The position numbers were made by a program, and so were the translations under genes. A stretch of DNA of 64,000 nucleotides, taken from NCBI GenBank assembly GCA_046757565.1, contig JBHHYN010000004.1:1-64000 (forward strand), in the 5' to 3' direction. Below, in pieces: positions 1-7,785 of the stretch (positions are counted from its first letter, which is position 1; each line of letters opens with the position of its first letter). Under the pieces are notes generated by a model. The model searched no databases. It had not been told where the DNA came from and worked only from the letters and a program-made list of their open reading frames with translations. The stretch is from JBHHYN01 sp046757565 (lineage in GTDB: Bacteria; Pseudomonadota; Gammaproteobacteria; Eutrophobiales; Eutrophobiaceae).

Positions 1-323
1 CCGCCCATGAAGGGGTCGAGCACCACCTTGTCCCGGGTGTCGGCATCGTCGGTGTGGTCCTTGTAGAACTCATCCATTAAGTCCGTTGGCGTGCCGTCTT
101 TTTTATAGGCAGGTTTCAATGCGCCCAGCAGTACGGCGCGAAACACGCACGAGGCCCGGCGCGCAAACCACTTGTGCATCTGGTAAATAGGCTTGAAGCT
201 GTTGCGCTCGGGCTGGGCCAGCCGGTTGATTTCCACAATCGGGAAACCCACCTCGATGGCACGTGGTACCGTTTTAGAGTCTGCTGTGGCCTGGTTGGGT
301 TTCTTGGAACTCGTTCCGCTCAT
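1..323 (-). CDS. DUF1156-type adenine-specific DNA methylase, N-terminal fragment
   Basis: The reading frame starts at the ATG on 323-321 and runs off the left edge, so only about 107 N-terminal residues are visible. They contain YQMHKWFARR, the early basic/aromatic motif of DUF1156 DNA methylases, and end in VVLDPFMGG, the S-adenosylmethionine-binding DPF-G-G motif of amino-N6/N4 DNA methyltransferases. The start codon overlaps the stop of the upstream PIN gene (ATGA), so translation is probably coupled. Known from the family: DUF1156 methylases supply the modification activity of some BREX-like (PglX-type) and other DUF499-linked systems. The catalytic part lies outside the window, so activity cannot be judged here. 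Confidence 0.82.
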   Translation of the reverse strand, partial: MSGTSSKKPNQATADSKTVPRAIEVGFPIVEINRLAQPERNSFKPIYQMHKWFARRASCVFRAVLLGALKPAYKKDGTPTDLMDEFYKDHTDDADTRDKVVLDPFMG

Positions 324-838
324 GCACCACCCTCCAACCTCAAGTCGGTGGGAAAATGCACGGGCAATTCGGTCACCGGCCGGAAGGCCTTGTCGTTGGA
401 GACCAGGGCATCGGCTTTCAAACGCACGGCAACCGCCAGTACCACGGCGTCATTGGTCAACAGGCCGTATTTCTCTTGCATCTGGAATGCAGTCTCGATC
501 AAATCGGGCAGCGTGCAAGGCTCGAACCCCAGCCCTAAGTCCAGAAGTGCTGTGACCTTGGCGCGGTAGAGGCCTAATTCACGTATCGCCTCCGGTTTGG
601 CACCCAGCCGGGCGGCCGGGTTGTTGCCGCTAATCTTGCCCAGCATCATGGCCTCGGCCAGCATGAGTTTGTGGGTCAGTTCCTGCCACACGGTCTGCGG
701 CAGCGTGCCCATCAACTCACCCTTGGAACAGCGCCGGATCAGCCGTTGCGCCTGGGCGGACACCCCCTGCTCGGCATAGAGCAGGACGTTGGTGTCGATG
801 ACGCACAGGCTACCGTTGTTAATGTCATCCAGATTCAC
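320..838 (-). CDS. PIN-domain protein, VapC-like putative RNase toxin
   Basis: About 172 residues. The GTG at 838-836 is chosen because it overlaps the upstream antitoxin stop as GTGA; a longer version from TTG at 907 would run deep into the antitoxin gene. VIDTNVLLY near residues 13-21 carries the first PIN acidic residue. VWQELTHKL gives the central acidic residue, and LLTNDAVVLA plus ALVSNDKAF give the C-terminal acidic and Asn-Asp motifs. PIN toxins are Mg2+-dependent ribonucleases, usually held by a small DNA-binding partner, and the gene directly upstream encodes one. The unusual feature is its place inside a methylase/ATPase operon, coupled on both sides by 4-bp overlaps. Cellular target unknown. 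Confidence 0.75.
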   Translation of the reverse strand: MNLDDINNGSLCVIDTNVLLYAEQGVSAQAQRLIRRCSKGELMGTLPQTVWQELTHKLMLAEAMMLGKISGNNPAARLGAKPEAIRELGLYRAKVTALLDLGLGFEPCTLPDLIETAFQMQEKYGLLTNDAVVLAVAVRLKADALVSNDKAFRPVTELPVHFPTDLRLEGGA

Positions 839-1077
839 AGGTCCCAGGCATCCTCTTCCAATATGGTGCGGAATTGTTCCGGCTTGAGCCGCATGGGCCG
901 GTCGCAAAATAGTTGATAGGCCGCTTCGCGTTTGGCCGGCGCCGGCGCCTGGGCGGACAGATAACTCTCCAGGGCGTCCTGGATCAGATCGCTCAATGGT
1001 CTGCCCTCACCTGCGGCGCGGCGCTTGGCGCGGCGGATGACGTCTTCTTCAATCAATGTACCGACTTTTTGTTTCAT
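835..1077 (-). CDS. Ribbon-helix-helix-like antitoxin
   Basis: 80 residues starting at ATG 1077-1075, preceded by GAGGTG about seven bases upstream. Residues 5-40 (VGTLIEEDVIRRAKRR through SDLIQDALESYL) have the strand-helix-helix pattern of ribbon-helix-helix repressors. A linker rich in Ala and Pro follows, then an acidic C-terminus ending EEDAWDL. In VapB/RHH antitoxins the N-terminus binds DNA and the C-terminus wraps the toxin. The gene ends in a 4-bp overlap with the PIN gene and begins 16 bp after the PglZ-like gene, so it sits within the larger operon. Assignment rests on fold pattern and neighbour, not on a specific family. Confidence 0.68.
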   Translation of the reverse strand: MKQKVGTLIEEDVIRRAKRRAAGEGRPLSDLIQDALESYLSAQAPAPAKREAAYQLFCDRPMRLKPEQFRTILEEDAWDL

Positions 1078-1093
1078 TTCACTTCACCTCTAG

Positions 1094-2089
1094 TTACTGC
1101 AAGGGACCCAGCACCAGCCAGGGAGTCATCATTTCCATCAAGGTCAGGCCACCGTGACGATAGATGGACTGGGAGGCACTGGGCGCCTGCGGGCGGTTGT
1201 GCCCCCGACCTGCGAGCACCGCCAACCGCTTTGCTGTATCAATCCAAAGCCCGGTAGTGCGATCCGGCAGCGTTTCATTTTCCTCGAAAAAACGGAAACG
1301 CTTGCCATTCAGGCAGCGGTCAACATTCTTGAGACTGGGATCACTTAGACCCGAGCCCAGAAAGATATAACCGTGGTCGCTGGTGACCAGTACCTTCCTG
1401 TCGGGCGGCACGGCCTGAACCGTACGCTGCCAGGCCTGCTCAAAACCGTCCCACAGGCCTTCGAACATGGCCTCGTTCACCGCCGTGCTGTCTGTATAAC
1501 GCTGGTCGGGGAACCGCGACCACAACAACAGCGATTCTTCGCCATCCTGGATGGTGTGGTGATCGCCCGCCTGCTTGAAGTAATAGAATCGGATGTTTTG
1601 CGCCTTGAGCTCTCCCCGCCCGGTCAGTTGGGAAGGACCGATTGCGGGTAATCCAAACCCCAAGCGGTCGGCGACAAAGCATTCGGTCTCACTGGGTACC
1701 GCGGCGCGACCGCATCCCATTTCCAATATTTCACGGTGGGAGTCCTTTGCGAGTTGCATCAAGCGCGGCAACTCGCGTAGCGAGCAGCCGTCGAAGATCA
1801 CCACCGCGGATTTGGGATTCTCTTGAAAAAAGTGCGCTACCGACCGCTTGATAAGAGATGCTGCGGCCAATTCATTCGTAATGCTGCTCCCCGCCGCCGT
1901 CAGCAGATTCTCGCGGGTATTGACCTGGGCCTCGCCGCGCAACAGGTAATCCTTGGGTGATTGGTTGGCGGCTTCGAATGCCTTCGTCGACCACACGTCC
2001 TCCAATAACCAGCGCTCCAGACCGGGCAGGCGCTCACCGGGCTGGGTGAGCTGATCAAGAAGGGAACGGTTCAGTCCGGCGGCAGTCAT
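1094..2089 (-). CDS. Compact PglZ-like protein, alkaline phosphatase superfamily
   Basis: 331 residues. AVVIFDGCSLREL (Asp100) matches the nucleophile/metal-binding start of PglZ domains. VLVTSDHGYIFLG (Asp-His-Gly at 238-240) and YRHGGLTLMEMMTPW (His312) match the later metal-ligand motifs of the alkaline phosphatase superfamily. PglZ proteins are signature components of BREX and phage-growth-limitation systems, where they are often much longer; this one is essentially the catalytic core with a short N-terminal helical region. Its ATG overlaps the stop of the upstream ATPase gene (ATGA), so the two are translationally coupled. Substrate unknown. A generic phosphatase is unlikely given the neighbours. 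Confidence 0.78.
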   Translation of the reverse strand: MTAAGLNRSLLDQLTQPGERLPGLERWLLEDVWSTKAFEAANQSPKDYLLRGEAQVNTRENLLTAAGSSITNELAAASLIKRSVAHFFQENPKSAVVIFDGCSLRELPRLMQLAKDSHREILEMGCGRAAVPSETECFVADRLGFGLPAIGPSQLTGRGELKAQNIRFYYFKQAGDHHTIQDGEESLLLWSRFPDQRYTDSTAVNEAMFEGLWDGFEQAWQRTVQAVPPDRKVLVTSDHGYIFLGSGLSDPSLKNVDRCLNGKRFRFFEENETLPDRTTGLWIDTAKRLAVLAGRGHNRPQAPSASQSIYRHGGLTLMEMMTPWLVLGPLQ

Positions 2090-4713
2090 GGCGAATCGTC
2101 CTCTTCCTGCCTACTGGGCATCGGCGTCTCTACATTGACGCGCGCCGCGTAGGTCGAACCGGCAAGGTTGGGCAGCTTTTCGCACTGCTGCTCCAGATCG
2201 GCCTTGCTCATCGGCCCGGGTACGGTGATATCCAGTTGCAGATCCAGATCACCCTGGCCGGTGAGTGCACCACGATAAGCCGCCGGCAATGCGGACAGAT
2301 CCTGGCCCTTGTAACTTGCGAAAATAGTAAAGCTGGCAAAACGGATGACGGCATCCTCCACATCGTTCAACCGTGCTGCAACTTGCTGGCGGAGTTCACT
2401 CAGGCTGCGGCAATACGGGGTCGCCCACTCGTCCGTGGAGACAGTCGGTTGCGCTATCGCCGCAGGGCCGCCGGCACCGCCGGTGACAACAGTTTCATCT
2501 TCGCCAGTCATTTCAGGAGGCGCTACCACACCGCCGGGTGTAACCGGCGGAAAAGGCAGTTCGGCATTCGCGGCCCAGGCATGGGTCAGTACGGCTTGAT
2601 TCAGTTCCGATTCAGAGAGCGTGACGCGCTCGCCACAGAAACCGCCGCCCGCCCGCGGATGCTGCAAACCCAGGATACGGCCTCCATCTTCCACCAGCCC
2701 ACGGATGGCGCTGGAAACCATGGCCGTTGATAGGGGCACCGGGTAGCCCAAGGTATTGCGGTAGGCCCGATCGACCTGTTCGATGCGTTGGCCTATCAGA
2801 GTTTGCAACCGCTCGCGAATGTGTTCCTGAAACAACGAGGGCGGGAAAATCTGGGTGCGCAGGAAGTCCTGAACCTGTTCCTTGCTGCTTGCCTGCCCCA
2901 GGCTTTCTTCCTCGAACTGGGTCTGTTCCGGGCGGTCGGCCCACTGGTCGATACGGACATAGACAAGACCGGCAGATTTCAAGATGCGCTGGATATGCTG
3001 TGTCTGTTCCCGTTCGATGCGCTCAAAGCGGCCGCGGCGTTCCGTATTGCTTGCAGAATCCGCGAGCTGCCTGGCCGACTTGAGACGTTTGGCCAGGGCA
3101 ATGAGATCTGGGTTAACAAGATGGTCGACACGGTTGTTTTTCGGCTCCAACAACAAGATCTGATTGCGCAACTGCATACCCTGATAAAGTGCATGGCGCT
3201 CATCCAGCGAAAGGCGGCGGGGTGAGAGAATGTATCTTGGAGACTGTTTAGGCAGATCTTGTAATGCGGCCTTGGTGCGCTCGATGTCTTGGAAAACCAC
3301 ACTTTGATGGGTGTCGCGGAAGATTTCCTGTCGCCAGATCTGGATGATCTGGTCCCGGGCCATTTCATCGTTGTACTTAATGGCATCCAGTTCAACCTTA
3401 GCGTATTCGTTCTCTTCCAGATCAAAGAAGAAGCGCCCTTCACGCTCATGAAAATAGGTGCCGAATTTCTTAAAGGCATCCAGTCCAGTATGAAACTGGT
3501 TGGGATCGGTGCCGGGCATGGCGACGTGCCGGACCAGTTCGTCCCGGGATAAACCGATTCGCACACCGGGCACCAGGCTGGACAAGAGTACTGCCGATGC
3601 GGTGCCCTCAGCGCACGGTTGATTTTCGAGATCTCGATGGTTGGAGATTGCACAATTTATGAGCGTGCCTGCAGGATCGAGATCCTGAAGCCTGTCCGCA
3701 CAGGCCCGATCGGTGAGCTGGCAATTGGCGGCGGTCATGAGAAAGCTTCCTTCGCCCGACACATCCAGCATCGCGCCTAACAGACCCAAGGCGCTACGCG
3801 TCCCCTGGAAACCACCACTTTCTGTGATGCGTTCAAAAACCAAGTCAATGAGATCGGGCAAGAAAGGAAAAGTCGCCTCCATGCGCTCGGTATAGGCGTC
3901 CGGTGTCTCGACATCGAAACGTTTCCAGGTGTTGATATAGGAACGAATGAGTGATCGCGCCGCATCACGATCATAGGATTCGGCATCGCTGAAAAGACGA
4001 TGCCGCACGATAGCGGCGCGGTCTTCTGCTTTGCGAAAACGCAGTTCTATTCTGGGTGTACGTTTCAGCGTAGAGCCCGGTTCTTTGTTGCCATCGTAGA
4101 TAGCGGCAAAAAGAGTCACTTTCTCGTCTCGGCCAGCTTCCTCGCTAAGCATCTGCAGGAAGCTGATATTCTGACTACGGCGGGCGGTGTCGCTTATGTT
4201 GGTAATGCCGCGTTCAAGCTCATCGAGAATGATGACCAGGTGCTTGTCACCCATAGCAGCACGAAATTCGTCCAGGTTGGGGGGGCGGTCCTTTGACCAC
4301 TCCGTGCCGAGTTGCTGACCGATCAACAGCCACAACGCGTCGTCGGGCATGGATTGATCGGTGAACTTCTGAACGATGATTTCCGTGTCTGCGGGAGGTG
4401 ACCATTTCAGCCCAAGTGTTTCTGTCCATGCCCGGGCCTGGTCGGGATTCTTGAATAAGTGATATCCCAAGAGGAGGGTGTGGGATTTACCCAGCCCTTT
4501 TACCGACTGGGCGAGAACTGTCCCGGGCGCAGTTTCATTGCCAAAACGCCGGATTAGTCCGCGCAGAACAGCATGCACATCTTCAGTGGGGTAGGTGAGA
4601 TCAAAGAATTTCTGGGCATTCCGCTCCAAGCTGTTTACCGGACCGGAACGGAGGCGTTCCAGGTCGATAACGCCATCCAAGTTATGAGCAGAATCGTAGC
4701 GTTTTTTCAGCAT
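2086..4713 (-). CDS. DUF499-like (BrxC/PglY-type) P-loop ATPase of a defence operon
   Basis: 875 residues. The P-loop is SVKGLGKS (70-77), with Ser replacing the usual first Gly of Walker A. Walker B is HLVIILDELE (Asp164, Glu165). After the ATPase core comes a long helical region rich in charged residues (about 400-620), then a Pro/Gly-rich linker near 720-760 and a small C-terminal domain. DUF499 ATPases are large partners of PglZ and DUF1156 methylases in BREX-like systems, probably assembling on DNA. This is the first gene of the operon; the ATG at 4713 has no ribosome-binding site but lies six bases after a -10-like element. The exact system type cannot be set because downstream genes are missing. 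Confidence 0.75.
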   Translation of the reverse strand: MLKKRYDSAHNLDGVIDLERLRSGPVNSLERNAQKFFDLTYPTEDVHAVLRGLIRRFGNETAPGTVLAQSVKGLGKSHTLLLGYHLFKNPDQARAWTETLGLKWSPPADTEIIVQKFTDQSMPDDALWLLIGQQLGTEWSKDRPPNLDEFRAAMGDKHLVIILDELERGITNISDTARRSQNISFLQMLSEEAGRDEKVTLFAAIYDGNKEPGSTLKRTPRIELRFRKAEDRAAIVRHRLFSDAESYDRDAARSLIRSYINTWKRFDVETPDAYTERMEATFPFLPDLIDLVFERITESGGFQGTRSALGLLGAMLDVSGEGSFLMTAANCQLTDRACADRLQDLDPAGTLINCAISNHRDLENQPCAEGTASAVLLSSLVPGVRIGLSRDELVRHVAMPGTDPNQFHTGLDAFKKFGTYFHEREGRFFFDLEENEYAKVELDAIKYNDEMARDQIIQIWRQEIFRDTHQSVVFQDIERTKAALQDLPKQSPRYILSPRRLSLDERHALYQGMQLRNQILLLEPKNNRVDHLVNPDLIALAKRLKSARQLADSASNTERRGRFERIEREQTQHIQRILKSAGLVYVRIDQWADRPEQTQFEEESLGQASSKEQVQDFLRTQIFPPSLFQEHIRERLQTLIGQRIEQVDRAYRNTLGYPVPLSTAMVSSAIRGLVEDGGRILGLQHPRAGGGFCGERVTLSESELNQAVLTHAWAANAELPFPPVTPGGVVAPPEMTGEDETVVTGGAGGPAAIAQPTVSTDEWATPYCRSLSELRQQVAARLNDVEDAVIRFASFTIFASYKGQDLSALPAAYRGALTGQGDLDLQLDITVPGPMSKADLEQQCEKLPNLAGSTYAARVNVETPMPSRQEEDDSP

Positions 4714-4719
4714 AATTCT

Positions 4720-4748
4720 ATGCTAGTAAAGAAATCTAGATATGTCAA
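4720..4748 (-). promoter_or_regulatory. Sigma70-type promoter of the defence operon, probably leaderless
   Basis: On the minus strand TTGACA (4748-4743) is followed after 17 bases by TAGCAT (4725-4720). The ATG of the ATPase gene begins only six bases further on, where transcription would be expected to start. No Shine-Dalgarno sequence precedes the ATG. The -35 is perfect and the -10 matches three of six consensus bases. Confidence 0.5.
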
Positions 4749-5288
4749 GAATATTACTCTCCTGCCCTATGCGTATAGTTTCAACAACACCCTGGCCAAA
4801 AAAGCTTTTCTATTAGCCTGTCATTGCAAAACCTCATCGTATCGTAGCGAAGTGACGGGCCACGATGCGGGATCTCGACTGTATTTACACCATGATGAGT
4901 CTGCATGAGCGAGACGTAGGCAGTCTCCTGGTTTGTGCTATGGGTAGTGGCGATGTGACCACGTAGAGGTAAACGACTGGCTCATCAAGGACACATAGAG
5001 AGAAAGCACTATAAAGACGTTCCGGTGGGGATGAATCCGCTCGACTGAGACCGTCGGGTGTATGGTGCAGTGCATCAGCCATGCGGATCATGGCTCACAC
5101 TCGTCAGGGAAATGATAGGTTAACTGTCATTTCCCCGATTCGGCTCCCCTTCCAGCCTGTCAATGATATTCTGATGGCCTGGACCTGTGATGGGGTCGAA
5201 TTAATGAAACAGAAGCCGCTATTATGTAAATCCGGTTTGTCTTCCTCCAGACGCCACTGGCAGTGAAACCCGATATTGTTTCATTCCA
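4749..5288. other. Gene-free spacer between defence operon and bepA-sox cluster
   Basis: No coding region can be supported here. The longest open frames (minus 4885-5091, plus 5081-5266) overlap head to head, resemble no family I recognise and lack convincing ribosome-binding sites. Positions 4819-4878 look like a worn copy of a common proteobacterial intergenic repeat (TCATTGC ... GCGAAGTGACG ... GATCTCG). The segment marks the boundary between the defence operon and core genes; nothing in it is clearly an attachment site or an insertion-sequence end. Confidence 0.4.
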
Positions 5289-5987
5289 TTAAAGCCTGAA
5301 TGATTCCAGTTCCATGGTATAGTTGCCGTTGATTGTATTCGGCGAAGCGGTTTCCTGCCTGACGCTTTTAACCAGGCCTGTCCCCGGTGCATACCAATCA
5401 GTGTGCTCCACCCTGATTGTCCTGACTCCTGCAAACAGCTTAAGCGCCCGTTTTGTATTAAGGTGGCCGCGCCCTTCGATGCGGACACAGTGCAGAAAAA
5501 TACCGGCAGGGACCTCCACCGTTTCATTGATAGCTTCAATCCTGTACTCCAGTTGTACCGGTCCTGTGGTGGCCCAGATCTCAGCCCTGTTCTGACCGGG
5601 TATTTCCAAAAAAGAAATTCTGGAACTGCCTTTCCATTTTGTCCCGACCTGCAAGGGATAGCGCAAAACCTGCATTCCCGTGTCTTCCAATGAACGCAGG
5701 CGCACAATACCATTATTGGATTTGGTATATAGCTCTATTGAGCCGCTGGCCGATTTTCTAGGGAACACGGTAATTCCGTTAATTTCTCTGGGCGGCAGTG
5801 TTGCAACAACGTATTTCTGTGTAAGTTGTTTGCTATCCACAGTACGGGTGATTGTATATTCCCACCAGGCATGATTGCCCAAGGGAAAATAATCCTGATG
5901 ATGTTTACTACAGCCGTACAGTAGAAACAGAAGGGGCAGTAAGGCCACCTTCAGGTTCCGGATATTGTTTACTTTGCGTTCATTCAA
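5289..5987 (-). CDS. Putative lipoprotein of unknown function
   Basis: 232 residues from a TTG at 5987-5985 that overlaps the stop of the CPBP protease gene as TTGA, which supports the unusual start. The N-terminus is basic, then hydrophobic, then LLYGC, a lipobox that would put the lipidated Cys at residue 26. The mature part is beta-rich with several Trp/Tyr residues (WWEYTI, FPLGNHAWW) and no catalytic motif I recognise; it may be a single beta-sandwich domain. It closes the bepA-soxY-soxZ-protease run on the same strand, pointing to a periplasmic-face role. No function is assigned. Confidence 0.65.
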   Translation of the reverse strand: MNERKVNNIRNLKVALLPLLFLLYGCSKHHQDYFPLGNHAWWEYTITRTVDSKQLTQKYVVATLPPREINGITVFPRKSASGSIELYTKSNNGIVRLRSLEDTGMQVLRYPLQVGTKWKGSSRISFLEIPGQNRAEIWATTGPVQLEYRIEAINETVEVPAGIFLHCVRIEGRGHLNTKRALKLFAGVRTIRVEHTDWYAPGTGLVKSVRQETASPNTINGNYTMELESFRL

Positions 5988-6907
5988 CTACCGTCCAGCT
6001 CCCGAATTTTGTTCTGTTCATGATTATTTGAGCCAGGCTGTATTTGTTTGAACGCAACGACGTAGTAGAAAATGACCGCCACACACAACCAGATGGATGC
6101 CAGATACCCCGTAGTATGATCGTAATTGTTCACCAGATAGCCAAAGCTGCTGCCGGGCCGGTAATCAGACAAATAAGAGGTAATCTTGTATGCACAGACA
6201 ATGCCGGCATGGAGACCGATGCATTGTGTTATGTTGCCCGTTCTCCAGCGCACCATGCCGAGCAATATTCCGAGTATAAACAAGGTAATAAAGGAATCCA
6301 CCGTCACCGGATCGCTGAATCTGTGTAGTCCGTTAACAAGTATCCACAGGCCGGTAAACCAGCCAACATCTGTGTTGGCAGGAAGGGCCGGGTACTTGAT
6401 AAAGTGAACGGCTGCATAAACCAGAGAGGAAAGTAGCAAGGCCGCCGTTATATTGATTTGTCTGGCAAGGCCGCTAAATATGGCGCCACGAAAAATGGTT
6501 TCCTCTATTAAACCGACGACGAAGCCGCTTAGCAGCGCCTTTAGTGCAATTATCAAAAACGGAACCAGGCCGGCGCCCATATCCGGATCAGGCAGGCGCA
6601 TACCCAAAACATACAGGCTGGCTTCTATGACTACCAGGATCAGTGCGCCTGCGGCAAATGCGGAAAGGAGTCCAGGTAACCAATCGCCGCGCCTGACATT
6701 GAACCCCAGGGCCGCAAGAGAGAGATGGCTTAATTTCAGGTATAAAACGCCAAACAGCAGTCCGCAGAACACGGTTGTGTGGGAAACCAGCTTGTAAAAC
6801 CTGATCTCGAAGAACGGCGACAACAGCAGATACACGGGATAGGAAAGCAATGCTCCCGTGAATAGCACGGTCACAACGATAAGGGAGAAAAGGAGTAAAG
6901 GGCGCAA
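5984..6907 (-). CDS. CPBP (CAAX/Abi) family intramembrane metalloprotease
   Basis: About 307 residues with seven or eight predicted membrane segments. EETIFRG (135-141) is the CPBP motif 1, whose paired Glu are metal or catalytic residues. VYAAVHF (His168) fits motif 2, and the C-terminal LHAGIVCAY fits the third His-containing motif. These enzymes are Rce1-like glutamate proteases of the inner membrane; bacterial substrates are mostly unknown. The called start is a TTG 30 bp after the soxZ stop and has no strong ribosome-binding site, so the exact start is uncertain. It overlaps the downstream lipoprotein gene by 4 bp. Confidence 0.82.
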   Translation of the reverse strand: MRPLLLFSLIVVTVLFTGALLSYPVYLLLSPFFEIRFYKLVSHTTVFCGLLFGVLYLKLSHLSLAALGFNVRRGDWLPGLLSAFAAGALILVVIEASLYVLGMRLPDPDMGAGLVPFLIIALKALLSGFVVGLIEETIFRGAIFSGLARQINITAALLLSSLVYAAVHFIKYPALPANTDVGWFTGLWILVNGLHRFSDPVTVDSFITLFILGILLGMVRWRTGNITQCIGLHAGIVCAYKITSYLSDYRPGSSFGYLVNNYDHTTGYLASIWLCVAVIFYYVVAFKQIQPGSNNHEQNKIRELDGS

Positions 6908-6937
6908 TGGAGATCGTAGAACGTCAGTGTCCCGTGG

Positions 6938-7252
6938 TCATTGTATTACTGCCTCCGCCGCGTCCGTATTACCTTTGTTATCCGACCAGTTTATACGAAT
7001 CATATCGCCCGGTTTGGCCCCTGAAAACTTAAATGAAAGGTAAGGATTTTTGGAAACAGCGCGGCCCCAGTTACACCGTAACACCACGTCATCGCCGTGC
7101 CGGCAGATTACCTCCTTGATAAAATGGGCCGGGACCAGTTCGCCCGTTTCCCTGCTCCGGACAAGGCCGGTTTCCATCGGGTGCCTGATAATGGACCTGA
7201 CTGTGGTCGTCCCGTTATGGTAATCCGTTCTGATCCGGATGCTGGACGTCAT
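6938..7252 (-). CDS. soxZ: Thiosulfate-oxidation carrier subunit SoxZ
   Basis: 104 residues, the usual SoxZ size. The N-terminal MTSSIRIRTDYHNGTTTVRSIIRHPMETG followed by the VPAHFIKEV segment is characteristic of SoxZ, including the conserved HPMETG turn. The rest is an immunoglobulin-like beta-sandwich. SoxZ has no signal peptide; in the family it is exported bound to SoxY, and the SoxYZ heterodimer carries sulfur intermediates on the SoxY C-terminal cysteine in the periplasm. It lies 40 bp downstream of soxY. No soxXA, soxB or soxCD is in the window, so it cannot be told whether a full Sox system is present or only the carrier. Confidence 0.93.
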   Translation of the reverse strand: MTSSIRIRTDYHNGTTTVRSIIRHPMETGLVRSRETGELVPAHFIKEVICRHGDDVVLRCNWGRAVSKNPYLSFKFSGAKPGDMIRINWSDNKGNTDAAEAVIQ

Positions 7253-7292
7253 AACCTGGTTGAGAGTGAAGTGTAATCATATTCATGCTGTT

Positions 7293-7745
7293 TCAGCCAC
7301 AGCCTCCTTCGACAACTTTAACGAACTTTCTCGCCGAATAGACTCCCTCTTCCGACCGGACAATGGCGATAATATCTGAAGGCTCAGCTACTTTTATCCT
7401 GGTTGCGACAAAACCGGTACATTCCGGACTCAGTTCAAAGTCAGCAACCAGGGGATTGGGATTCTTTTCGACCAGTATGGTAATCGATTGAACGGCCGGG
7501 ATATCGGTGGTAATCCTGATGGGAACAACTGCGCCGTTTTCAACAAGGTCATTGACGCTGATTGTTATCGAATCGCTTGGCGTTATCTGTTTGCCCGGAA
7601 AGAACGCGGACAGGGCTTCATGTTCCGTCTTCGCCGCAAAGGCGCCTGCATTCCAGCCGGCCCTGACGGAAAATGGCTTGAGCAAAGCAGTAACGCCGAT
7701 AAATCCCACAAGTTTCCTGAGTAGTGTTCTGCGGCTGATGTTCAT
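7293..7745 (-). CDS. soxY: Thiosulfate-oxidation carrier protein SoxY, Tat-exported
   Basis: 150 residues. The N-terminus MNISRRTLLRKLVGFIG is a twin-arginine signal, with cleavage likely after SVRA. The chain ends in VEGGCG, so the substrate-binding Cys149 sits on the flexible GGCG(G) arm typical of SoxY, one Gly shorter than the common GGCGG ending. Sulfur intermediates are attached covalently to this cysteine while SoxXA, SoxB and other enzymes act on them in the periplasm. soxY follows bepA by about 40 bp and precedes soxZ, so bepA-soxYZ may be co-transcribed. Paired soxYZ genes separated from the other sox genes are common in purple sulfur bacteria and relatives. Confidence 0.93.
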   Translation of the reverse strand: MNISRRTLLRKLVGFIGVTALLKPFSVRAGWNAGAFAAKTEHEALSAFFPGKQITPSDSITISVNDLVENGAVVPIRITTDIPAVQSITILVEKNPNPLVADFELSPECTGFVATRIKVAEPSDIIAIVRSEEGVYSARKFVKVVEGGCG

Positions 7746-7785
7746 CCGTCAAAGACAAAATGGCGAGGTAGATGTTTTTTTGATG

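Noticed and set aside
4885..5266. Two overlapping open frames in the spacer (minus 4885-5091, plus 5081-5266)
   Set aside because: No ribosome-binding sites, no family resemblance and head-to-head overlap; more likely chance frames or decayed sequence.
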